DNA of 13,315 bases, from contig JAHJOS010000420.1 of NCBI GenBank assembly GCA_018820005.1, positions 1-13,315 of the forward strand. Direction: 5' to 3'. The DNA comes from Alphaproteobacteria bacterium (GTDB lineage Bacteria > Pseudomonadota > Alphaproteobacteria > Rhizobiales > Devosiaceae). The translations under genes were made by a program, and so were the position numbers. The notes beneath the pieces were generated by a model that ran no database searches, was not told where the DNA came from, and saw only the letters and a list, made by a program, of their open reading frames with translations. Below, piece after piece: positions 6,570 to 12,816 of the stretch; position 1 is the stretch's first letter, and each line of letters starts with the position of its first letter.

Positions 6570-6962
6570 ATGGCCGCGCTGCCCGAAAATTCCGCCCCTA
6601 CCCCCGTAACGTCCATCGCGACCCCGGAACGTCCCATGATCGATGTCATCCTCGGCTGCCTCGACGATGCCAAGGCCGAGCAGATCGTTGCCGTTGACAT
6701 CATGGGCAAATCCTCGTTGGCCGACCACATGGTCGTTGCCTCCGGCCGCTCGCAGCGCCATGTCGGCGCCGTGGCCGACCAGATGGTCAACGCCCTGCGT
6801 GAAGCCGGCTATGGCAAACCCCGCATCGAAGGCCTGCCGCATTGCGACTGGGTCCTCGTCGATGCTGGCGACGTCATCGTCCATATCTTCCGCCCCGAAG
6901 TGCGTGAGTTCTACAACATCGAAAAGATGTGGCAGGCCGATTTCGCCGCTGACGCCCACTAG
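6570..6962 (+). CDS. rsfS: Ribosomal silencing factor RsfS
   Basis: RsfS (Iojap/DUF143 family) binds bL14 on the 50S subunit and blocks subunit joining when nutrients are short. The product is 130 residues from the ATG at 6570. The conserved core is clear: LDDAKAEQIVAVDI, then SSLADHMVVASGRSQRHV, then GLPHCDWVLVDAGDVIVHIF, and RPEVREFYNIEKMW near the end. An N-terminal extension of about 25 Pro/Ala/Thr-rich residues precedes the core, so the protein is longer than E. coli RsfS (about 105). ATG 6570 is chosen because GGAAGG ends 9 bases upstream, as at obgE; ATG 6564 (two residues longer) is possible, and ATG 6636 would leave only the core. The stop is TAG, 9 bases before rlmH. Confidence 0.96.
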   Translation: MAALPENSAPTPVTSIATPERPMIDVILGCLDDAKAEQIVAVDIMGKSSLADHMVVASGRSQRHVGAVADQMVNALREAGYGKPRIEGLPHCDWVLVDAGDVIVHIFRPEVREFYNIEKMWQADFAADAH

Positions 6963-6971
6963 AGCCCATCA

Positions 6972-7454
6972 ATGCGGGTAACCATCGCTGCCGTCGGCCG
7001 CATGAAGGCCGGGCCTGAACGAGAAATGGTGGCGCGCTATCTCGACCGGGCAGGCGGCAGCGGCAAGCCGCTGGCGCTGACGGGCTTTGACGTCATTGAA
7101 TTGACCGAGTCACGCGCCTCTTCATCGGCCAGCCGCAAGGCCGATGAGGCCAAGGCGCTGCACGCCGCCTTGCCCGAGGGCATTGTCGTGGCGCTCGACG
7201 AGCGCGGCAAATCCATCGGCTCTGAGGCCTTCGCCAACCAGCTTGGCCGCTGGCGCGATGATGGTCGTCCGGCCGTCAGCTTCGTGATCGGTGGTGCCGA
7301 TGGGCTCGATCCCGCCTTTGTCGCTAAGGCCGATCTGGTGCTGAGCTTTTCGCCCCTCACCTGGCCGCATCAACTGGTGCGCATCATGCTGGCCGAGCAG
7401 CTCTATCGCACCACGACGATCCTGTCGGGCCACCCCTATCACCGCGGCGACTGA
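6972..7454 (+). CDS. rlmH: 23S rRNA (pseudouridine(1915)-N(3))-methyltransferase RlmH
   Basis: RlmH is a SPOUT-class, trefoil-knot methyltransferase that uses S-adenosylmethionine to methylate pseudouridine 1915 in helix 69 of 23S rRNA on assembled ribosomes. The 160-residue product has the usual length. The SAM-binding FVIGGADGLDP segment and the C-terminal signature LTWPHQLVRIMLAEQLYR followed by GHPYHRG are visible and nearly diagnostic. The ATG at 6972 begins the typical MRVTIAAVGRMK strand. The gene follows rsfS by 9 bases; the pair is widely conserved next to nadD. The ribosome-binding site is weak, suggesting dependence on rsfS translation. Confidence 0.97.
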   Translation: MRVTIAAVGRMKAGPEREMVARYLDRAGGSGKPLALTGFDVIELTESRASSSASRKADEAKALHAALPEGIVVALDERGKSIGSEAFANQLGRWRDDGRPAVSFVIGGADGLDPAFVAKADLVLSFSPLTWPHQLVRIMLAEQLYRTTTILSGHPYHRGD

Positions 7455-7470
7455 TCACGCACAATCGCAC

Positions 7471-7490
7471 ATGGTTAAGCAGCGTTAACC
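7471..7490. promoter_or_regulatory. CtrA-like site (ATGGTTAA ... TTAACC) upstream of envC
   Basis: ATGGTTAA (7471-7478) is the exact reverse complement of TTAACCAT, the site reported for the alphaproteobacterial cell-cycle regulator CtrA. A second TTAACC (7485-7490) faces it, so the whole is an inverted repeat with a GCAGCG centre. The two TTAA units are separated by 6 bases; the usual CtrA site is TTAA-N7-TTAA, so the spacing is one base short. It lies 22 bases before the possible -10 at 7512. Confidence 0.35.
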
Positions 7491-7508
7491 TGCATTTTCC
7501 TGCCCGCT

Positions 7509-7517
7509 TGCTATGGT
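7509..7517 (+). promoter_or_regulatory. Candidate extended -10 element for the envC-ctpA unit
   Basis: TGCTATGGT fits an extended -10 (TGn plus a TATAAT-like hexamer, 4 of 6). No good -35 is seen at the normal distance, which would suit an activator-dependent promoter with the CtrA-like site just upstream. The envC ATG would then carry a leader of about 40 bases. Confidence 0.3.
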
Positions 7518-7562
7518 GCGCGGATTGATTCGGGCGTTTCAGGCGCCCTGGCTGGAGACGTC

Positions 7563-8975
7563 ATGCCACTGTGGCGAGGCAAACAACTGGGACGGCTGCT
7601 GGCAGGCGTGACGCTGACCCTGGCAACATCGCTGCCCCTGCTGGCCCAGACCGAGACGGCCCAGCCCGACGCCGCGCCCGCCGAGGTTACGCCGGCGCCC
7701 GAGCCAGGCACACCATCCACCCAGCCCGAACTGCGCGGCCCCATCGACAGCACCGCGCCGCCCACCTAGGCGGCACCCGCCGATCCCGGCGCCGATCTTG
7801 AGACCGTCGAATCCTCAATCAGTCTCAGCCAGCAGCGCATCGACGAGCTCAAGGTCGAGATCGCCGAGATGGAGGGCGATCGCACCAAGCAGAATGCCGC
7901 GCTGATCGCTGCCGCCCAACGCGTCAAACTTGCCGAAATCGAGGTCGCCGACGTCGAAGACCGCCTTTCGACGCTCATTGTGCAGGAGCTCGAAGTGCGC
8001 GGGCGCCTTGATGGCTCCAATGCCCAGATTGCCAATGTGCTGGCGGCGCTCGAGCGCATTTCGCTCAACCCACCACCGGCGCTGATCGTCGATCCCGCAG
8101 ACGCGCTGGGGTCCGCCCGCAGCGCCATCCTGATCGCCGCCATCGTCCCGCAGCTGCGCGCCAAGGCCGATGCCGTCACTGCCGATCTGACCAAGCTCAC
8201 CGACATCAAAACTGCCGCCCTCGCCGAAGAAGACACGCTCAAAGCCAACCATGCCGTGCTCGAGGAAGAGCAGTTGCGCATCGCCACCCTGATTGCTGCG
8301 CGCAAGCAGGGTATCGGCCGACGCAGTGCGGAACTCGATGCCGAGGAGCAGCAGGCGCTCGCACTGGCTGCCCGCGCCACCACGCTCAAGGAACTGATTG
8401 GCACCCTGTCCGAACAGGTCACCTCTGTGTCCACCGCCGCTGCAGCAGCCGATGCAGCCCGCGACCCCAATGTGCCGCTGCTCAGCCCCGAAGAGGTGCG
8501 CGTGGCGCTGGCCAATACGGCCCGCACCGAACCGGCCATCCCCTTTGGCGCCGCCAAAGGCTATCTCACTATGCCTGCCAATGGCGTCAACGTGGCCGAT
8601 TATGGCACCAGTGATGGCTTTGGCGGCATCAGCCACGGCATTTCACTGGTCACCCGGGCCGAGGCGCAGGTCGTGGCCCCCGCAGACGGCTGGGTGCTCT
8701 TTAAGGGCCCCTACCTCAATTACGGCCAGATTATCATCTTCAACACCGGCCAGGGCTACACCATGCTTCTGGCCGGCCTTGATACAGTTACCGTCGATAT
8801 CGGCCAGTTTGTGCAAATGGGCATGCCGCTCGGAACCATGGGATCACGTACAAGTGGCCGCACGGTAACCACCAACGCTGGCGCTGATCAACCGACCCTC
8901 TATATTGAATTGCGACAAGACAATGAGCCCGTCGATCCCACCGGCTGGTGGGCGACCCCGACACAGAGTGGATAG
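7563..8975 (+). pseudogene. envC: EnvC-type murein hydrolase activator, reading frame broken by an in-frame TAG
   Basis: EnvC proteins sit in the periplasm and switch on peptidoglycan amidases at the division site. Ignoring one TAG at 7767-7769, the frame is open from ATG 7563 (GGAG 5 bases upstream) to TAG 8973. It would give about 470 residues: signal peptide 1-28 (cleavage likely after LLA), Pro/Ala-rich linker, long coiled coil at about 82-295 with the EnvC-type stretch RISLNPPPALIVDPADAL, and a C-terminal LytM-like domain at about 326-461. That domain lacks the zinc ligands of active LytM enzymes: ISHGISLV where HxxxD is expected, LAGLD for YxHL, and LYIEL for HLHFE. This matches an activator, not a hydrolase. 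As written, translation stops after 68 residues. The first downstream ATG (7869, open to 8975) would make a 368-residue protein without signal peptide and has no clear ribosome-binding site. Whether this is a real lesion or a base-call error cannot be told here. Confidence 0.85.
7767..7769 (+). other. In-frame amber codon inside envC
   Basis: The codon reads TAG between ACC and GCG. A single C-to-T change from CAG (Gln) explains it and suits the Pro/Ala/Gln-rich linker. No other stop or frameshift is present in the rest of the frame. Confidence 0.9.
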
Positions 8976-8982
8976 ACCCCTC

Positions 8983-10374
8983 ATGCGCCTAACTTCCGTT
9001 CGAATGATAGCCCTCGCGCTGGCGCTGCTGGCGCCCGCCGGCTTTTCCATGGCCCAGGAGGCACAGCCGGCCCCTGCTGAGCAGCAGGTCCCGCCGGTCG
9101 ATCCCGCAGCCGGAGACAGTGCGCCCGCGACCGACGCCGCCGCTGAAGGGCCGCGCGATCCGCTTGAGGTCTATGCCGATCTCAACCTGTTTGGCGAGAT
9201 CTTCGACCGTATCCGCGCCGAGTATGTCGATGCCCCCGATGAGCAGAAGCTGATCCGTGCCGCCATCCAGGGCATGTTGACCTCGCTTGACCCCCATTCA
9301 AGCTACCTGCCCCCTACCGATTATCAGGACATGCAGGTCGACAACTCGGGCCAGTTCGGCGGTCTGGGTATTGAAGTGACCATGGAAGAGGGCATCATCA
9401 AGGTGGTCTCGCCCATCGATGATACACCCGCCGCCAAGGCCGGCATTCTCGCCAACGATCTGATCGTCGAACTCGACGGCACCCAGGTTCAGGGCATGAG
9501 CCTTGATGACGCCGTCGCCAAGATGCGCGGCCCGATCGGCACCGCCATCAAGATCACCGTCGTGCGCGAAGGCGTCGAAAAGCCGCTCGAATTCGAACTG
9601 ACACGCGACACCATCGCCATGCGCGCCGTTCGCTCCTCGCTTGAGGGCGACGTGGCCGTGATCCGTCTGTCGCGCTTCTCCGAACAGGCCTTCGTCGGCA
9701 TCGAAAAGGCCATCAAGGACATGTTCGGCGGCGACGGTCCCAAACCCAAGGGTATTATTCTGGATCTGCGCAACAACCCCGGCGGTCTGGTGGATCAGTC
9801 GGTCTATGTGTCTGATGCCTTCCTCAAGCAGGGCGCCGTTGTGCTCACGCGCGGCCGCGTTCCTGAGGAAAGCGCCCGCTACGATGCCCAGCCCGATGCG
9901 CTCGATGCGATGATCGCCGACGTGCCATTGGTGGTTCTGATCAACGGAGGCTCCGCTTCGGCATCCGAAATCGTGGCCGGCGCCCTGCAGGACCACAAGC
10001 GCGCAACCCTGGTGGGCACACGCTCATTCGGCAAGGGCTCTGTTCAGTCGATCATCTCGCTGGGCCCCGATGGCGCCATGCGCCTGACGACAGCCCGCTA
10101 CTACACCCCCAACAACCGCTCGATCCAGGCGCTGGGCATCACGCCCGATATCGAAGTGCTGCAAAAGGTGCCTGACGAGCTCAAGGGCCGCGATGAGATC
10201 ATTGGTGAAGCCGGCCTCGCCGGTCACATCAAGATAGAAGGCCAGGAAGAGACAACCGTGGGCTCCTCTGTCTACGTACCGCCTGACAAGGCCGACGATA
10301 CCCAGCTGCAGTATGCCATCCGGCTGATCGATGGCGCTGAGACCAACCCGGCCTTCCCACCCAAGGCGGAATAG
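8983..10374 (+). CDS. ctpA: Carboxy-terminal processing protease, S41 family
   Basis: CtpA-type proteases are exported serine proteases that trim or degrade cell-envelope proteins, including peptidoglycan hydrolases in several bacteria. The 463-residue product has a signal peptide (MRLTSVRMIALALALLAPAG, cleavage likely after SMA at 24) and an acidic Pro/Ala-rich linker to about 58. An N-terminal cap region with SLDPHSSYLPP (101-111) follows, then a PDZ domain at about 125-200 (FGGLGIEV, SPIDDTPAAKAGI). The protease core has GIILDLRNNPGG at 257-268, the nucleophile segment NGGSASASEIVAGALQD with probable Ser326, and GTRSFGKGSVQ with Lys351; the 25-residue Ser-Lys spacing equals that of E. coli Prc. 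ATG 8983, 7 bases after the envC stop, is chosen because it starts the signal peptide; ATG 9004 is less likely. The ribosome-binding site is weak, so coupling to envC translation may matter, and the envC TAG could reduce its expression. Confidence 0.96.
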   Translation: MRLTSVRMIALALALLAPAGFSMAQEAQPAPAEQQVPPVDPAAGDSAPATDAAAEGPRDPLEVYADLNLFGEIFDRIRAEYVDAPDEQKLIRAAIQGMLTSLDPHSSYLPPTDYQDMQVDNSGQFGGLGIEVTMEEGIIKVVSPIDDTPAAKAGILANDLIVELDGTQVQGMSLDDAVAKMRGPIGTAIKITVVREGVEKPLEFELTRDTIAMRAVRSSLEGDVAVIRLSRFSEQAFVGIEKAIKDMFGGDGPKPKGIILDLRNNPGGLVDQSVYVSDAFLKQGAVVLTRGRVPEESARYDAQPDALDAMIADVPLVVLINGGSASASEIVAGALQDHKRATLVGTRSFGKGSVQSIISLGPDGAMRLTTARYYTPNNRSIQALGITPDIEVLQKVPDELKGRDEIIGEAGLAGHIKIEGQEETTVGSSVYVPPDKADDTQLQYAIRLIDGAETNPAFPPKAE

Positions 10375-10399
10375 CCTGCGTCTGTGCTAGAAATCGATG

Positions 10400-10433
10400 G
10401 GGCGAGGCGGCTGATTCGCTGCCTCGCCCTTTT
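10400..10433 (+). terminator. Intrinsic terminator after ctpA
   Basis: GGGCGAGGC (10400-10408) pairs perfectly with GCCTCGCCC (10421-10429). Three more pairs inside, one of them G-T, bring the stem to 12 bp with a TGATTC loop, followed by TTTT (10430-10433). It lies 25 bases after the ctpA stop and 20 bases before the next ATG. Confidence 0.85.
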
Positions 10434-10453
10434 GTGTTTGGGACTCTGGTGCC

Positions 10454-11578
10454 ATGTCCGATGAGCTGAGCAAACCGTTGACAGGCCGCAAGCCCAGGGC
10501 CGCTGCCAAGCGGCACTGGCCAGTTGCCCGCGTGCTGTTCGGCTTGCTGGCCCTGATTGGCATCGCCTTCGTGCTGCGCATCGTGCTGGTGGATGATCCG
10601 AACGGCGGGCGGCCGACCCAGGAAGCGGCCATAACCACCACCCGCAACGGCAATTCTCTGGCCAACGATGTGGCCACCGGGCCAGTAACCATCACTGCCG
10701 ATCCCCAGCAATATCCGGCTGGTAGTGCGATCACCACTATGGATGAGCCCGCCCCGCTGTCGCCCTCGACGATGGGCCTGCCCGACATGTTCGGCGCCCT
10801 GCCCGATCTCAGCGAAGAAACCGCCGACGGCGCCATTCCCCGCGTTTCGGCCACCGGTCAGACACCGTTTTCTGCCTATCAGCGCCCGGCGGTCACTGCC
10901 GTTGCCAGCGGCAAGCCCATGGTGGCCATTGTCGTCACCGGCCTTGGCATCAACGAACAGGGCTCGCTGACCGCCATTGATCAATTGCCGGCCGATGTGA
11001 CGCTGGCCTTTGCCCCCTACGGCCGCACCCTGACCACCACCGTCGCCGCCGCGCGCGCCGATGGCCATGAAATCCTGCTCGAAGTGCCACTCGAGCCCTT
11101 TGACTATCCGCAGAACGATCCTGGCCCGCAGACCCTGCTCACCGGTGATCCGGCCCGCGCCAACCTCGACAAGCTGTTCTGGCTGATGTCGCGCTTTGGC
11201 GGCTATGTCGGCCTGATCAACAATATGGGCGCGCGCTTTACCGCTTCTGCCGCCGACTTCTCCACCGTGATGGAAGAACTGGGCGCACGCGGCCTGGGCT
11301 ATCTCGACGATGGCACGTCCAACCGGTCCCTCGCGCCCCAGCTGGCCGAGGGCAACAAGGTACCCTTCTCCCGCGCCGATCTGGTGATCGATACCAATCC
11401 CTCGCGCGCATCCATTCTCGCAGCGCTTGCCAGCCTTGAAGCCAAGGCGCTGGAGAACGGACAGGCAATTGGTATTGTCAGTGCGCTGCCCATTTCCGTG
11501 GCGGCCGTGGCCGAATGGGCCCGTGAGCTCGAGGCCAAGGGTATCGTCCTGGTGCCCGCAAGCGCATTGATGAAATAG
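10454..11578 (+). CDS. Divergent polysaccharide deacetylase family protein (YibQ/DUF610)
   Basis: This 374-residue protein belongs to the divergent polysaccharide deacetylase family (PF04748, YibQ/DUF610), whose substrate is not established to my knowledge. It has a cytoplasmic basic start, one membrane segment at about 23-46 (WPVARVLFGLLALIGIAFVL) and then a low-complexity linker to about 150. The family domain at 155-374 includes PMVAIVVTGLGIN, ADVTLAFAPYG, GHEILLEVPLEPFDYP, GYVGLINNMGARF, LGYLDDGTS and IGIVSALPISVAAVAEW. It should therefore be a single-pass membrane protein facing the periplasm. The typical DDxG metal-binding start of the domain is VTGLG here. Its location after envC and ctpA matches the frequent envC-yibQ linkage and suggests a role in peptidoglycan or envelope polysaccharide metabolism. 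It begins 20 bases after a terminator with no evident ribosome-binding site or promoter. No gene name is assigned because naming differs between lineages. Confidence 0.92.
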   Translation: MSDELSKPLTGRKPRAAAKRHWPVARVLFGLLALIGIAFVLRIVLVDDPNGGRPTQEAAITTTRNGNSLANDVATGPVTITADPQQYPAGSAITTMDEPAPLSPSTMGLPDMFGALPDLSEETADGAIPRVSATGQTPFSAYQRPAVTAVASGKPMVAIVVTGLGINEQGSLTAIDQLPADVTLAFAPYGRTLTTTVAAARADGHEILLEVPLEPFDYPQNDPGPQTLLTGDPARANLDKLFWLMSRFGGYVGLINNMGARFTASAADFSTVMEELGARGLGYLDDGTSNRSLAPQLAEGNKVPFSRADLVIDTNPSRASILAALASLEAKALENGQAIGIVSALPISVAAVAEWARELEAKGIVLVPASALMK

Positions 11579-11586
11579 AGTTTCCT

Positions 11587-12126
11587 ATGACCGCTAATCG
11601 TCCCGACCGCCAATCCTTGCCCTATCGCGACTGCGTTGGCGTCGCCATCTTTAATCACCAGGGCAATGTGTTCATCGGGCGCCGCAAGGCCGATGACGGC
11701 CAGGAAGATCGTTCCGAAGTCCAGGCGCCCTGGCAGATGCCACAAGGAGGTATCGAAAAGGGTGAAGACCCGCTGCGCGCCGCGCTGCGTGAACTGCACG
11801 AAGAAACCAGCATTGCCAGCGTCAGCCTGCTCGCCGAGGCACCGGAGTGGATCTATTACGATCTGCCCGACGAAGCGCTCGGCATTGCGCTGCGCGGCAA
11901 GTATCGCGGTCAGCGCCAGCGCTGGTTCGCCTTTGCCTTTACCGGCAATGATAGCGAGATCGATGTCACGAACCCAGGCGGCGGCAAGTTTGCAGCAGAA
12001 TTTGACGCCTGGCGCTGGGAGCGGCTGAGCCGCACGCCTGGCCTGATCGTGCCCTTCAAGAAGCAGGCCTACGAGCAGGTCGTCGCCGCCTTCGCCGATA
12101 TTCCGCAACGCTTCACCCACGCCTGA
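11587..12126 (+). CDS. rppH: RNA pyrophosphohydrolase
   Basis: RppH removes pyrophosphate from the 5' end of mRNAs, which starts RNase E-dependent decay. In some alphaproteobacterial relatives the same enzyme also cleaves dinucleoside polyphosphates. The 179-residue protein has the Nudix box in the form G-x5-E-x7-REL-x-EE, seen as GGIEKGEDPLRAALRELHEE; the following residues are TSI in place of the consensus xGU. The N-terminal PYRDCVGVAIFNHQGNVFIG and the APWQMPQGGI segment are characteristic of the RppH/IalA group. The ATG at 11587 is 8 bases after the preceding stop; no strong ribosome-binding site is seen. Its position after the YibQ-type gene is a common rhizobial arrangement. Confidence 0.96.
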   Translation: MTANRPDRQSLPYRDCVGVAIFNHQGNVFIGRRKADDGQEDRSEVQAPWQMPQGGIEKGEDPLRAALRELHEETSIASVSLLAEAPEWIYYDLPDEALGIALRGKYRGQRQRWFAFAFTGNDSEIDVTNPGGGKFAAEFDAWRWERLSRTPGLIVPFKKQAYEQVVAAFADIPQRFTHA

Positions 12127-12129
12127 GCC

Positions 12130-12816
12130 ATGAAAACCATTGGCCTGATCGGCGGCATGAGCTGGGAATCGACGGCCCACTATTACCGCGTACTCAACCA
12201 GGAGACCGCCGCGCGTCTGGGCGGTCTTCATTCTGCACCGGTCATCGTGCACTCGCTCGATTTCGCACCCATTGCCGCCATGCAGGCGGCCGGTGACTGG
12301 GATGGCGCGGGTCGCCAACTCGCAACAGCCGCGACCCAGCTTCAAGCCGCCGGTGCACAGCTGATCGGCCTAGCCACCAATACGATGCACCTGGTCGCCG
12401 ACGCCATTACCCAGGCCACCGACCTGCCCTTGGTCCACATCGCCGACCCAACCAGCGATGCCCTGTTGGCCGACGGCTTTGCAACCGTCGGACTATTGGG
12501 CACGCGTTTCACCATGGAGATGGGCTTTTACCGGGATCGTCTGCAGCTGCGCGGGCTGACCGCACTGGTCCCCGACGTCGACCGGACGAACCTGAATGCT
12601 ATTATCTACGAGGAGTTGTGCCGCGGCATTGTCAGCGACCTATCCCGCCGCACCTATGTGGCCGCTATCGAGCGCCTCGCCGCCCGCGGCGCCGAGGCGG
12701 TGATATTGGGCTGCACTGAAATCGCCATGCTGATCGACGATTCAGTCAGCCCGTTGCCGGTCTATGATACGACAGATCTGCACGCCAGGGCACTGGTTGC
12801 GGCCGCGCTGGCCTAA
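12130..12816 (+). CDS. Aspartate/glutamate racemase family protein, YgeA type
   Basis: This 228-residue cytoplasmic enzyme is closely similar in motifs to E. coli YgeA, an L-Asp/Glu-specific racemase. It starts MKTIGLIGGMSWEST and has the two active-site segments LATNTMHLVADAI and ILGCTEIAMLI. The canonical first catalytic cysteine (PCNT-type) is replaced by Thr83, and the second, Cys195, is kept. This Thr/Cys pair is the atypical active site described for YgeA, so the gene is probably functional and not degraded. Other family landmarks are GGLHSA (31-36), LVHIAD, GLLGTRFTME and IIYEELCRG. It could supply D-Asp or D-Glu, or act in amino-acid recycling; nothing in the neighbourhood fixes the role. 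The ATG is 3 bases after the rppH stop, so it is likely the last gene of that unit. Its TAA overlaps the stop of the opposing gene. Confidence 0.93.
   Translation: MKTIGLIGGMSWESTAHYYRVLNQETAARLGGLHSAPVIVHSLDFAPIAAMQAAGDWDGAGRQLATAATQLQAAGAQLIGLATNTMHLVADAITQATDLPLVHIADPTSDALLADGFATVGLLGTRFTMEMGFYRDRLQLRGLTALVPDVDRTNLNAIIYEELCRGIVSDLSRRTYVAAIERLAARGAEAVILGCTEIAMLIDDSVSPLPVYDTTDLHARALVAAALA

Noticed and set aside
7473..7490. GGTTAA/TTAACC inverted repeat as a terminator for rlmH
   Set aside because: The stem is only 6 bp and AT-rich, and no T run follows directly. A protein-binding site fits better.
7532..7548. GGGCG/CGCCC hairpin in the putative envC leader
   Set aside because: A 5-bp stem with a 7-base loop is common by chance at this GC content and matches no known riboswitch or leader that I recognise.
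7563..8975. Reassignment of TAG as a sense codon to explain the envC interruption
   Set aside because: Several genes in the same window end in TAG exactly where their families end, so TAG clearly works as a stop here.
7869..8975. The downstream envC part as a separate genuine gene
   Set aside because: It starts inside the coiled coil, lacks a signal peptide although the family acts in the periplasm, and has no convincing ribosome-binding site.
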